Below are positions 48,641 to 60,150 of a stretch of 64,000 bases of DNA, in pieces. The DNA lies in contig OX031060.1 in assembly GCA_943736015.1 (NCBI GenBank), positions 26,799,231 to 26,863,230 of the forward strand, written 5' to 3'. Made by a program: the position numbers and the translations under genes. Source of the stretch: Tridacna crocea. Lineage: Eukaryota > Mollusca > Bivalvia > Cardiida > Cardiidae. Each line of letters opens with the position of its first letter. Within the stretch, counting starts at the first letter, position 1. The notes under the pieces were generated by a model. The model ran no database searches and was not told where the DNA came from. It saw nothing but the letters and a program-made list of their open reading frames with translations.

Positions 48641-49170
48641 TAGTATATTATCTTTAAATGATCACATAATAGGAAAAGATGTTCATAAACTGTTTCATTA
48701 TTATGTTGGCCAATAACCTACAACACTAATAATATCCGATGTTGCTTTAACATCATATTATAAATGATATAATTCAGACCCTGGTCTGCCGTGACTATCT
48801 TTGTTTACCTCCGAGTTCCCGGACCCTCCGAGTGTGCTAAATCAGGTAACCCCGGGTGAGAATTGGCCTACGATCTGTTGTTAGACAAATATAATCTACT
48901 GTTAAACAAAGACTCTGAAACAACAACTTGGATATTTGTATACGTTTCATACGCTGGTAGTCTCTACGCAAGCTGTTGCTCTATTTTGCGTTTCCATTAT
49001 TCTTCCATAGATAGACGCGACAGCTTGTGAAAAGGTTGGTTTTACCTAGTTAAAAAAGTTAATTAATGAGTGATTTATATCTATCACGAACGTATAGTAT
49101 ATCTACACAGCCATGCAAGGTTCTCTTCGATAGCCTATTCGTCGATACTTGTATACGAGGACACGAATGA

Positions 49171-49394
49171 TTAACTCTTTTCCAAACAATCCCTGGTTTT
49201 TACGACCCTGAGATAAACGCCTTTTGAAAACATTGTAGGAAAAGGAGAAAATGCTGGTAACCAGCATTTTCTCCCTTTCCTACAATGTTTTCTACTCTGC
49301 CGGAAACAAATTTTAATTTTCAAATAAGGTTTATTTTCTGCAAGTGCTTTCAATTTGGACAAGTCTAAAATTTTGTCGTTTGGTAAGAAGTTAA
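49171..49394 (+). mobile_element. palindrome element, full copy (+), subfamily D
   Basis: TTAA at both ends. The arms carry TGTAGG and CCTACA, compensated. Confidence 0.92.
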
Positions 49395-49479
49395 TTACAG
49401 CTAGCTTTTTTGCATGAAGGTTAGGCTCTTTCCTTCATACATGAATATCGACACAGCGATAGTTTGGTTTACATTAAAT

Positions 49480-49745
49480 TAACAATTTACCATCCAACAA
49501 AATTTTAGACTCGTCCAAATTTAATGGTGCAGCTTTTTAATAATAAACAGCTCTTCACAAAATTACATTTTTTTAGACTTAACCAAATCGAAAATGAATC
49601 TGCCTGTAATTAACATTGTAGGAACAATGTGCCAAGCCGAAAAGGGAAAATACTGGTAACTGTGCAGCATATCCATTATCCAGAAACCTTATAAAAGACC
49701 TCTTTGTCAAGGTCGTTAAACACGGGATAGTTTAGTAAAAGATAA
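49480..49745 (-). mobile_element. palindrome element, old copy (-)
   Basis: AATTTACCATCCAACAAAAT, AACATTGTAGG, GGAAAATACTGGTAACTG and GGTCGTTAAACACGGGATAG. There are extra bases between the halves. Confidence 0.55.
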
Positions 49746-49926
49746 AATACAATTGCTATAGTTACCAGCGACAGTCTTTCCGCCATATTCATACAGCGGC
49801 GAAAGATGAGTTATCTGTCCTTCTTGTGTTTCAGCTGTACGAGACTCGGGCTTGACAATGCCTTGCCCATGGGAACTCTGTAGGATCGTTTGAATTTTTA
49901 GTGCAACTAACCTAGACCAACTTTTG

Positions 49927-49986
49927 CTCTCTGTCTGTCTGTCTGTCTGTCTGTCTTCTTCTTCTTCTTCTTCTTCTTCTTCTTCT
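49927..49986. repeat. (CTGT)n and (CTT)n microsatellites
   Basis: Perfect CTGT units then CTT units; the serine-rich open frame across them is an artefact. Confidence 0.92.
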
Positions 49987-50249
49987 CTATCTCGCCAGAC
50001 AACGTGTCCGTCTCTCTCTGTCTGTCTGTCCGTCCTCCCGCCCGCCTGCCTGCCGTCTTTTTGTCTCCCCTTTTTTTCTTTCTCACCTCTCTCTGTCTCT
50101 CTTCCGCGCGCAGAGTGATTCTATACAGTTTTATAGCAGGGAAAAAAAGAAAACCTTTAAATAAGTAATTATTTGTAGAAATAGACAGATCGTGGAATAA
50201 GATCGGCCAGCTGATAAGACGGACGGTTCGTTAATGCAAACCGTTACCT

Positions 50250-50474
50250 CTTAACCAGATGAAAAACTATCGCTTTATTTTTTAAGCTAAACGTACTTGC
50301 AGACGACAAATTATATATAGCCGAAATAATGGGATTCTTCATTGATAATGTAGAAAATATTGTTGGAAAAGGTAATAAATTGATAACTAGCGTTTTCTCC
50401 TTTTTTCAACAATGTTTTTAAAGGTGCTCTTTCTCAAAATCGCTGAAATACGGAATTGCTTTGTAAAGGGCTAA
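50250..50474 (-). mobile_element. palindrome element, diverged copy (-), subfamily B
   Basis: CTTAACCAGATGAAAAACTA, AGCCGAAATAATGGGATTC and a core with ATTGATAACTAGCG; end CTTTGTAAAGGGCTAA. Confidence 0.68.
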
Positions 50475-50494
50475 TACAGTTCTTTCCTATCTAA

Positions 50495-50724
50495 TTAAAC
50501 CTTTACCAAACAATCCCCGGTGTTTATGACCTAAGATGGAAGCCTTTTGAAAACATAGTGGAAAAAGGAGAAAATACTGGTAACCAGCATTTTCTCGTTT
50601 TCCCACAATGTTTTTTACCCTTTCCAAATCAATTTTTTCGTTGCTTGATTCACATTTATTTTGTCATCTGCAAATGCTTTTGATTTGGACAAGCCTAAAA
50701 TATTGTCATTTGGTAAAGAGTCAA
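50495..50724 (+). mobile_element. palindrome element, full copy (+)
   Basis: Left TTAA at 50495; right TCAA at 50721 shared with the next copy. Confidence 0.88.
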
Positions 50725-50900
50725 CTCTTTACCAAATGAAAAAAAAATAGACACCTCAAAATTAAAAGCACTTGCAGACAACGCATCAAACGTAGATAAG
50801 CTAATTATATTTGTCATTGAAAGGTTAGAACACATTGTGAGAAAAGGAGAAAATGCCGGTTACCAGCATTTTCTCCTCTTCGCACAACGTTTTCAAATCA
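50721..50900 (-). mobile_element. palindrome element, truncated copy (-)
   Basis: CAACTCTTTACCAAATG to GCCGGTTACCAGC; cut shortly after CGCACAACGTTTTC. Confidence 0.78.
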
Positions 50901-51355
50901 AAGTACTGATAGTACTGAAGGCCAGGAAACTGAGGATACGAAACAACACAAGAGGTCAATTTTAATTAATAGCAACAGGTAGACGGACAGGGATACCAGC
51001 GGATTCCACTAAGCCCCTGGAATTTTGGTTTTAACAGGAAATTTTGAACTGATACTAGAAAGCACCAGCCAGAAACTAATTAAGCCAGAGCGAGGCATGT
51101 GCTCACAGTTATGGATTGCTTGATAATGGCTTAGAATACTCAGTAATTTGTCGTGCTTGTAAACAATCCCAAGTCAAAATTGAACTATTCAATCAGTGCA
51201 ATACCAACTTTGGTTATCTAAATTTTCTGAAACGTTTGATGTCTTGTAGTCCTGAATGACGTTATTTTTTACATTTATTACACAAGAACATGTTTATTCT
51301 TATTGATTTCAATGTAAAATGCAATGAATATTAAGGTTGGACTGATATGACAGTT
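50901..51355. other. intergenic stretch, nothing recognised
   Basis: No supported reading frame or repeat. Confidence 0.45.
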
Positions 51356-51359
51356 GTTC

Positions 51360-51590
51360 ATGTTGTCTCTACCCTCCACATGTCGACGAAATTTTGAACT
51401 GGTCATATTTGAAGGAAGTTGTAGATGAAAATCCAAAGTAGTTCTTCGTGTATATTGAAAAGTAAGATTTGGGGAAATTGGGAGGAATTGCTTGTTACAA
51501 GCAAATTCTCTTTTAACCAAAATATTTTCTCAATGAAATACTGTGAAAAGGTTGGATTGGTTTTGGGAAAACGATTAGGCTCGGTTTACC
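51360..51590 (-). mobile_element. possible very old subfamily C palindrome element
   Basis: GAATTGCTTGTTACAAGCAA is a C-like centre; flanks weakly resemble the family (GACGAAATTTTGAACTGGTC, TTGGTTTTGGGAAAACG). Confidence 0.35.
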
Positions 51591-51689
51591 TATTTTACTT
51601 GCCTAATTTACGGACAAGTCACAGTGACTTGAGCTTCGATACTTATATCTACATAATATAAAAAGATGTTAGTCCTAATTCATAATCGT

Positions 51690-51985
51690 TGTCCAAGGAC
51701 AACTTATGTCAAGCCCGCGAACACTTGACTCTCAAGCTTGACCTAGACCCTGGACCTGAATAAATGTTTCAAAGGGAACTTCTACTCATGATGGAGAACA
51801 ATGCATTATGCTAATTTATATCGGAATCTATCCAAAAATGTAGGAGTTATGGTTTGGACGAAAAATTGTCCTTCAATGTGGCCTTGATCTTGAACCTACT
51901 TGAACAGATATTTCAAATGGCACATCTATTCGTGATGGAGGTCAATTGTCCCAAATTATTTTGAAATCCATCCACAATTGTAGAA
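51690..51985 (-). repeat. reversed relative of the 45530 tandem-unit repeat
   Basis: ACTCATGATGGAGAACAAT, CAAAAATGTAGGAGTTATGG and CAAATGGCACATCTATTCGT are reverse complements of motifs in 45530-45960. Confidence 0.65.
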
Positions 51986-52149
51986 GCTATGGACCGGAAA
52001 TATCCGGATGCACACAAGCCTTAGTGAACACTAGAAAAAGGTGTGTCAGAGACACTGATGCCCCTGCTAAATGGTATTGGTCACAGGTATGTCATATGAC
52101 ACTAGTAGAGAGAGAGAGAGAGAGAGATAAAAAAAAAATACATTAAATG

Positions 52150-53100
52150 ACAAGCGTACGACTACAGAAAAAAATTATAAGCATGTATTTGGTTTCAAAT
52201 CAAAGTCAATCAAAGACATATTTTTAAGAATCACACAGATGTAATCTATTTGTTACAGGTGTAAAAGTTGTGAAATACATCCTATCAGCGTGAAATAGGC
52301 AGTATAAACAATGACAAAACTACCAAATAACTCTTGCATAAAGGTAAGTAATACACATAATGTACATACTAAAGACAACGAACTTTCTCCAGCATTCTGC
52401 TGAAGTACCCTAGATTTAGTCCATATACATAAGAAAAAGTGATAAACATAACACGGGCCAATATTCTATATGTAGTTTGCTTTATTTACAATCGCATTTT
52501 AGCGGAGACGCGTTTTGTGACACATGTGTTCAAAGGTTAACACAACGTTATAGACAATCTCCGAGCAGAGTTGTCGTTCGTTACTCTCACCATACATGAA
52601 TGTAAATGATCCGGAGTGCAAGAGAGAGCGTTATAGATATTAACCGTATATAGCACGTAGGAATACACAACTGCCGGATAAAGCAAAGTTTATTAGGTTA
52701 CGCTTTTATTAGGTCAGTGTTGAAGACAAAAACGGGATAAAAAACACACACTCGTCAGTTATTAAAGGGTCGTAATACCCTTGCAATTCCATGGCATGTT
52801 GCAGATGAAAGCTTTGAGGAAAGGAAAGCATTCACACCGTATGATAAGCAATCTCTGTATATACTTGGGAAACTAGTTGTTTTGGCGGACTCAGCGATAT
52901 ACAGTGGACACACCGTTCAACATTTTTGTCTGAAAAGGCAGCTTACGATCCCTATAGGCAAGGGAATCCCTTGAGAGGGATTCCCAGGCCTAAAAACCCC
53001 TTCGTTAAAACTCGGGATTGTGTAAACATTTAACCTCTTGACACGTAATATCCTGCAGACGACTTGTTTTGTGTTGTCTGCGTCAGACTACTTTTAAAAA
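52150..53100. other. unique-looking stretch with a small perfect hairpin
   Basis: I see no gene. At 52968-52992 GGGAATCCCTTGAGAGGGATTCCC is nearly self-complementary (split here: GGGAATCCCT and AGGGATTCCC around TGAG). Confidence 0.45.
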
Positions 53101-53111
53101 CAATTGGCAAA

Positions 53112-53310
53112 ATCAGGGTTCGTATTCACTAACCATTCTTAAGAACATTCTTAGCCTTATTCTTCAAGATTTCCTGACTGTGAAAGTAACAGAACTTCTG
53201 ATTGGCTAAACCAAACGGTTTAGCCAATCAGAAAATCTATTACTTTCACAGTCAAGAAATCTTGAAGAATAAGACTGAGAACGTTCTTAAGAATGGTTGG
53301 TGAATATAGG
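53112..53310. mobile_element. ATTCACTAACCATTC foldback MITE, complete
   Basis: About 95-base arms, with GTATTCACTAACCATTCTTA against TAAGAATGGTTGGTGAATAT, and GATTGGCTAAACC against GGTTTAGCCAATC at the centre. A half copy is at 33232. Not coding. Confidence 0.82.
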
Positions 53311-53340
53311 CCCAGAAACTCTGCGACAGTGTGTTACGAC

Positions 53341-53490
53341 ACGGCATTTTACGACTACATTAGATTTGTGCTACAGTGGTCTTGTGTAAAACAGAAAATA
53401 CCATAAAGACGGAAAATGTAGTTTCGGATTTGCCTGCTTTGGGAAGGCTGATCCGAGACGACACTTTATATGCTAATATCCGAATATCTT
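53341..53490 (+). repeat. dispersed repeat, homologous to 8030-8262
   Basis: TTTACGACTACATTAGATTT and GTGCTACAGTGGTCTTGTG; it lacks the left part seen at 8030. Confidence 0.6.
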
Positions 53491-53703
53491 TTTAGCGTTT
53501 TGCAGACCAAATATGAATGTTGAATCTCTGTGTAGCTCGATATTAGTAAAATAATAAATGTAATTTGGCAACGCTTATTGAAATGTTAAGTTCACAAATA
53601 GAATAGGAAAAGAATCATACCTTACTACATTATTTTGCTAGAGTATGAATCAATGCCCTGGGATATCGATATGCGGAAGCAACGCTTGTAAATAGTGGTT
53701 TTT

Positions 53704-53785
53704 AGAAGGTGATGACTCATCATCACCTTCTTATGCCATCCGACAAGGGTTTTCCACACGAGCACGCATTACAACCCAGTTTCCT
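53704..53785 (+). repeat. AGAAGGTGATGA hairpin repeat, copy 2
   Basis: AGAAGGTGATGACTCATCAT then CACCTTCTTATGCC. It directly abuts the duplicated segment starting at 53787. Confidence 0.65.
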
Positions 53786-53786
53786 G

Positions 53787-54450
53787 TTTTTATTACCTGT
53801 TCCATTACCCTTTTTTGTGTATTTTGTCTGCTTTGTTCTATATTTTCTGTGTTTTTACAGTCCCCAAGCCATTATGCAAGCCTATGTTCAATAAAGTTAA
53901 AAATCAACATTTATTCTTGTCATTGCTGAGCAGACTCTACAAAAAAATGACAAGAATCTGAGAAAAAGATGCTATCAACTTATCACCATCAGATAAATGA
54001 AATGTTTACTGAACTGAACTAGTGTTAAAACCGAGTAGCAAATTTCTACCATCACCTTCTATTAGTACTTTCAGTACTTTGATTATAAATTTTTGAGAAA
54101 ATGTGGCAGCATGTGCCCGCCAAATAAACACGTGGACATTTTTTTTTGTCTGATTAGAGAGCATTATCTCCCGCTAGATGGCATTCCACAAATATACATC
54201 TATCTAATATGGGCATTCTGGGTACATAATCGGAGTAATTTTTCTAAAAGACAACCGTTACTTTGAATTTTAAAATAAAACGTTTACTCCATAAAACGCT
54301 TCCTGATGCGATTCTTTCAGTTATGATCAAGTCATTTATTAAAACAGTCCCTACATGAGTGATGCGTCATAGCAGACAGGTCGAATCTTCGAAGAATATG
54401 ACATGCGCAGACAACGGATTGGAGAGGCCATCAGACCGAACCTCTCCAAT
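53787..54450 (+). repeat. duplicated segment, copy 2 (direct repeat with 41529-42198)
   Basis: Same order and orientation as copy 1, with few substitutions. It keeps ACTCCATAAAACGC, absent from copy 1, and ends at CTCCAAT like copy 1. Confidence 0.88.
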
Positions 54451-54888
54451 AGTGGTGAGTTTATAAGGTAGACTGCCACAGATATTTGTCCTCTAAATCC
54501 TCTTTTCTTGCCTAGATTTCTGACACACAATCTGTTTGTCAAGGTTTTGTAAATAAAGCGAAATCAAAAAACCGAAACAGGAAATAGGCGTGGTTTATTT
54601 TTATATGACGAATTTCAGAAAAGATTCGTAAATATTCATTTGCCATAGTTGCAAACGACCTCTCAGATCACTGTAGCTTCACATTAAGCAAGTAAATCTA
54701 AGCAGATGATAAAAATGAGAAGAATTTCGTCGAAAACAAAAAACAGAGAAAGAAAACCGCCGGACAAGGACATTCGACTTGAAAATGCAGAAAGAAGGTA
54801 AATAATGACCGTCAAGTAAAGTATAAGAGTTTTTTTTTTTAAAGCCAACATGTTCTGTTTGGAAATTTGATATTTTCATAAGCGTAAC
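54451..54888. other. intergenic stretch, nothing recognised
   Basis: No supported gene or repeat. Confidence 0.45.
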
Positions 54889-55120
54889 TTATAACCCCTT
54901 ACCACACAATGACGACTCTTAACACCCTTTAGGAAGGGGGCCTTTTGAAAACATTGTGGGAAAAGGAGAAAATGCTGGTGACCAGCATTTTCTCCTTTTC
55001 CCACAAAGTTTTCTTCCCTATCAAAGAAAAATTGCACCATTTGAGCCACTTTGAAATTGTCCACTGCAAATGCTTTCAATCTGGATAGGTCTAGAATTTT
55101 GCTGTGTGGTAATGGGTTAA
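54889..55120 (+). mobile_element. palindrome element, full copy (+), subfamily B
   Basis: The left end is ATAA; right TTAA shared with the next copy. Centre GCTGGTGACCAGC. B block CCATTTGAGCCACTTTG. Confidence 0.9.
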
Positions 55121-55327
55121 CTCTTTACCAAACGACAAATTAATAGACTGGTACAAATTGAAAGTATTTTCAGACGACAAAATAAATGTGACTGAAAAAT
55201 CGAAATTTGATTCGGGAAGGTTAGAAAGCATTATGGAAAAATGAGAAAATGCTGGTTCCCCTTTTGCCATAATGTTTTCAAAAGGCTTCTGGTCGTCAAA
55301 AGTCGTCATTGTGTGGTAAAGAGTTAA
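55117..55327 (-). mobile_element. palindrome element (-), core partly deleted
   Basis: TTAA at both ends. GCTGGTTCCCCTTTTGCC shows loss of CAGCATTTTCT. The arms still pair as ATTATGG/CCATAAT, compensated. Confidence 0.85.
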
Positions 55328-55794
55328 CAACCAAACACTACTTATTATCAAAATGAAAAATGGTGAGGAAAAGAGAGAATTGCTCGTGAGGCTATACTTT
55401 GATAATTTTACTTTATGTTGCACAACATAAAGAGTTTCAATTTTCACATTTCAGTATCTCTTACGCCGCCCATATTTTTTCAAAGACACATGTGACCCAT
55501 CGTGCAAAAAGGGACCATCTGGGAATTCTGTTCAATTAGATGAAAACAGATCGACGACAGTGCAGGTCAATTTAAGTTGATAATTCAAGAGTGATTGTAT
55601 AACAAGGTACAATGACCACTTTTCGTTAAAGCAAAAGATGTCAACCCTGGTCAGCCTACCCAATTGGTGGACACTTTTCGCAGTTCCCAGGTCCCTTTTT
55701 GCGTGATGGGTCACAATCATATTGTTTCTCAATTTAATGGCTTCCGCATTTGTTGGCTTTTGCAAGGAAACGGAAACTAAAATGAAATTTTATG

Positions 55795-55930
55795 TATTCA
55801 ATGTCCACGGCGGTAATACCAAAATCGCTACCTGTGCTGTCGACCGAGCTGGTACTGCGTAAAGCTGCAGGCGACCGAGGAATACGGTTTTCGACCGAAC
55901 AGTACGGCTGTCGACAGGGGGACAAGGTGA
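55795..55930 (+). repeat. GTCGAC-rich inverted repeat, left member
   Basis: ATCGCTACCTGTGCTGTCGA, ACTGCGTAAAGCTGC and GGCTGTCGACAGGGGGACAA recur reverse-complemented at 62215-62345. Confidence 0.65.
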
Positions 55931-56880
55931 TTTAAATACGCTGTGTGTAATTTTACTGTATGTTTCTACATTTTTGGGTTTAAACAGTTTCTGAAATATT
56001 TTGCTATTGTTTTAATGTTTTGAAAGTTTGGCTAATATCCTGTTTTAACGCTGGGCGCAGTTAATCATGAAAATATGTAAAATAAGTATTTCCGGGGAAA
56101 TGCGTGATTCTTACCGAGTGTCATGGCAAATCGAGGGCGGTACAATGCAGATATATCATAAGTATACATGATTACCTTTTATTTGTGTGTGTGCATGCGC
56201 TTATATGCACTTCTGGCACCTTGTATGTTTTCGCTGATACTGCTATGATTCTTTATATAGGGCTGATTTCAACGAATAAAACGGATGTGAACATGCAGTT
56301 TGTACGTTACGATAATTGCAAAACACCATTGTGTATCCGTTCTTTTTGGCACAAGCATTTATTCATGTGTAATAAAAGTAAGTTCTGTGGTTTGTGAACT
56401 CTTCAAGAACACGCAGCTAAGCAGATAGCAATGTTGAGTGTTTGGTATGGACCGTTTAGTTCGACAATTTGGACCAACAGCTTGTAAGGAACTATTAACT
56501 CTGCAGTTATCGTGTGCGAAATCAGTTTTACATGGGAGCTGTGACACAGGAAAATAGCAGACATTGCATATGCGTACAGCAAAGGTTTAGGCGATCATGC
56601 GTATCCCCACAGTCTCTTTCTCTAATGGAATCAGATCATCATACAGCATACGGGAGTAGCCAAACTTTCCATTTTCTGGATTTAGAGTTACTTTACGAAA
56701 TTGTAGGGCCTGTGACGGATGCCTATAGCACGCATGTTCAATGACTTCGTGATGGGCAGTGCACTTATACGAACAGTAGTAGCATAATTATATATTCAAA
56801 CTTTTCGACGTTACACCAAAATGCGTCACTGTAAGTCCAGGAATGGGCGCAACTAGTATACATTAATCTGAAAATACACA
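55931..56880. other. intergenic stretch, nothing recognised
   Basis: Short frames only; no family recognised. Confidence 0.45.
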
Positions 56881-56887
56881 TATACAC

Positions 56888-57240
56888 GTATAACACCAAA
56901 TAAAAGGATTTGAGAAAAATTATTTGTTGAGAAAATGCAAGTGTTTGCCTTTCACAAATCATAGCAGTATGCATAAGTCCGATGTCAGAAGCATGATATA
57001 CGATGGATATCCTTGCAAGTAGGATATTATGCCATGGCTCTGTTACCATACCAACCAAAATGCTCAATTTTCTGTTCACTGATAACTCTCAAGAGAAATA
57101 TATTTGCAACTGTATCCATCGTATACCATGCTTCTGATATTAAAATTCTGCATACCGCTATGATTTTGTAATAGGCAAACACTTGCATTTTCTCATACAA
57201 ATATTTTTTTCTCAAATCATTTAATTTGGTGTTATATGTG
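56888..57240. repeat. foldback with ~130-bp arms
   Basis: The left arm 56888-57016 (TATAACACCAAATAAAAGGA, GAAAATGCAAGTGTTTGCC) and right arm 57100-57240 (GGCAAACACTTGCATTTTC, TTTGGTGTTATATGTG) are inverted copies with substitutions; spacer ~85 bases. Confidence 0.75.
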
Positions 57241-57623
57241 TCAAATCAGTCAAAATTATAAACTTAGAATGATCTTGGAACATGAAGAATGGTCTTGGAG
57301 AGAGAAGCATTTTGAAGTAAATTTCATGTAATCCGTCCAAATTCATAAGGAAATAATAGAGGTCTAAAATTCTGTTGCGTGAGTCCAAAACGAGACTGTA
57401 AGCTGATCATCAAATATGAAATCATTATCTTAACATACCTATGCAATTTAATGCTGTGTGACATGGTGTCAGAAGATGCATTTATTTGGAACATAAACCT
57501 TGATATTTTTTTTATTTCTGATCCAAACATAGATTATAAGGGCTCTTTGGAACCGTCTCGGTGAGGTGGTTCTAATGATCAACCAAAACCTATGTTTTAA
57601 ACGAGAATAGGAAAAATAGCCCA

Positions 57624-57672
57624 TACCCCTGCAAACCCCACTTTTCACTTTATAAAGTGGGGTTCACAGGGG
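57624..57672. repeat. CCCCTG hairpin
   Basis: CCCCTGCAAACCCCACTT is mirrored by AAGTGGGGTTCACAGGGG around TTCACTTTAT. It may be the centre of a small foldback or a structured RNA; a TCCCGGT-type family link cannot be made. Confidence 0.5.
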
Positions 57673-57679
57673 TTTGAAC

Positions 57680-59160
57680 TGCACGGGCATGTTAACGCAA
57701 TGAATTGTCATTTTGAAGCAAATACGCTCAAAATTGACAGCATATAGAAAAAAACCCAGAGAATGGACAAATTGCATTCCTTGTATTCAGTGTAATTGTA
57801 AATTTTTCTTACTGATTAGAAACTCCTAACCGTTTGCTGAAAAAGTAAAGTTTTCTTTGACCAGGTCAAAATATTTCAAAGCATGCAGCCGCTGGAGATA
57901 GCCATTGCAAATTACACAAGGGCCATATCTGCTGAGCAACCCTACCGATTGCCATGACATTTGTTGCGAAATGTTCCTCTATCCATAGGCGCTTGAAGTT
58001 CTTCGCTCTGAAAACCCCTCAAAATGCTAAATATCCAGGTTAAGTCTATATGCAATTTCGTAATGGCTCATCTAGCAAAAATATTTAGAATTTTTTACCT
58101 GTTTTAGCATTTATACGTCAAGCGCTTGTGCTTTTTACGACATCATTCTTCAAGAGTATTTGCACATGTTTTATCAAAGTATTGAAAATACTGACAGACT
58201 AGCGAATTTGAAACTAGTGAGTGGCTATGGTAAATGTAAATCTTTGTTGATTTATACCAGACTGAAGAAATATTGTCATATTAGGTTTCCGAGTCCGTTC
58301 CAGGTCCATCGGTTCATTCTGGCTATTAAATCCAATTTGGTTCAATTGAAATGCAGTTCAATCCATTGACTTTACCCGACGCTCTTGACAATTTTCTTCT
58401 CTAACACAAGAAATATTACGAAAAACTTCGGTTTGTTAACTTTCAATTTAAAACAGGTTATTTTGTGGAGATGAAATCTCCTGCCTAAAAAGACATCTTC
58501 AGATAGAAAGAAATAAGAGGTAAATTGTGTTTTGCATGTACACCTGGCCTTTTAGTTAATTCCATAGCTTGGCATTTGAAAAGATAAGACAAATATGATT
58601 CTATGTGGCCTATAAACAAAATTAATAGGAAATTTCATAGAATTTTGTCCAATAGTTAAAAAGATATCAGTCCGTCAATATACATCAAGTCCCCTTTTCC
58701 GATGACACGGCATTAAAATAAAAAGGAATCTTCATCGGTGGACTGTCGTAAGGAATACATGAAAGATGTTTCACCAATTTTCATCAAGGATTTTAAAAGA
58801 TGTCTGTCTGGACAGAGGAGACCTTTACATGTTTAAGTATTTACATCTGTGACCAGCCTTGTAGTCTGTTGTTTGAACTATACACGGGCGAGTTAAGGGT
58901 GGAGTTATTCTTGGCGACTGTTACGACTTTTAAGACACCAGTCCGCACAAACATACAATTTTCTTCATGGCTCCCAGTGATATCTGGCTTATAGTGGAGA
59001 TTTCAGTAATAGTCATAGATACAGATACAGATATTTTATTGACAAGCACAGAGTACATAGTCATAGCAACATTCTAAATATGATAAAGAAAAATGTCAAA
59101 AGTCAAGGTCTATAATAATTTATGGAAAACAAAAGAAAACAGAAATAGGAAAACAGAAAT
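57680..59160. other. intergenic stretch, nothing recognised
   Basis: AT-rich, with no supported gene or inverted structure. Confidence 0.45.
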
Positions 59161-59165
59161 TTATC

Positions 59166-59225
59166 CTAACACACACACATCCACACACACACCCACACCT
59201 ACGCACACACCCACACACACAATCT
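59166..59225. repeat. (CA)n microsatellite
   Basis: CACACA runs with CCACACCTACG interruptions. Confidence 0.88.
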
Positions 59226-59357
59226 AAATTATGCTTTAAAGGAAATATTATGTTTGGTTTTAGAGAAGAACTCTTAATCAGCAGTTAATTGATGCGTGTA
59301 TGAAGTTCTTTCAAAGAGGGCGTTTTTTACATAGTTAGCCAAATTGAAAATCTCATT

Positions 59358-59697
59358 TTTGGCAGCGGGTGAAACCCGCTGTCATAGTCCCCAGGTATGA
59401 GTTTCTGCTTTTCAATGGCTACGATATTTATCTAGGTCGAGAGTTCTTGCATCCGGCAGCTTTTTCCTGGATACGCGAGGTAAACGAAAGTTGATTCCTA
59501 CTCGTGACTAAATAGTTCCTTCATGAATACACAAACAATCATGTATACATACGCGCTACTCGCGCAGACGACACCCTTCAAACTGCCTTACACCTTACGA
59601 GTTCATCCGTAATGTAGAATAGAAATGGAAAGAGGGCGTCGGTATCTACATAGACCGAAAAAGTGCAAAAGAAAATGTTTTCAGAGCAAACTTTTTT
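59358..59697 (+). repeat. AGCGGGTGAAACCCGCT repeat, copy 2
   Basis: Homologue of 48019-48358 with small insertions (ACGCGAGGTAAACGAAAG) and a ~20-base deletion. It is followed at 59699 by AGTCGACGCGCAGATTCGCG, a further hairpin-like motif. Confidence 0.75.
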
Positions 59698-60003
59698 ATT
59701 AGTCGACGCGCAGATTCGCGCGACTATATTTTAATACCTTGTCGAGTTAGGACATGGTCAAGCGGCATTTCTTTTTTATAGGGGTGTTAAAGTTAACAAG
59801 GAATCTTTCTACTTCGCATTAAACTGGCTTTTTAATTCATTCTTAAACTGCAAAGTGCATGTGGATACCATACGGTACTATTTTTGCTCTGTTAATACTT
59901 ACATCAAAAATCCACCCCCCCAAGTATTACTTTTATTTTCGCTATTCGTGAGAAATGGACTCATCCAAATAAATGCCTTGTTTCCATTGGTCAAGGGTTT
60001 GCA

Positions 60004-60150
60004 GTCATTTCGTACCTAGTTAATTTCGTACCTAGGTCATTACTTACGATTTTTGTCATTTCGTACCTACCTATACTTTCTATTTTGGTCATTTCGAACC
60101 CAGTTGGTCATTTCGTACCCACGTTGGTCATTTCGTACACAGGTTTAATT
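60004..60150 (+). repeat. GGTCATTTCGTACCTA imperfect tandem repeat
   Basis: TCATTTCGTACC or close variants begin about every 20-30 bases (near 60004, 60022, 60056, 60091, 60107, 60127), each followed by CTAG/CCAGTT-like bases. Confidence 0.7.

Larger units (their letters stand above)
47115..48858 (-). mobile_element. CACCCGGGG-ended transposon, copy 2 (opposite orientation)
   Basis: The left end AACCCGGGGTTACCTGATTT and right end AAATCAGGTAACCCCGGGTG are inverted. AGAAT flanks both sides (47110-47114 and 48859-48863). It faces copy 1 head to head, 127 bases away. A subfamily C palindrome element (47762), a B fragment (48500) and a dispersed repeat (48019) lie inside. Confidence 0.8.

Noticed and set aside
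49924..50118. Serine/cysteine-rich 64-residue frame
   Set aside because: Translation of CTGT and CTT microsatellites.
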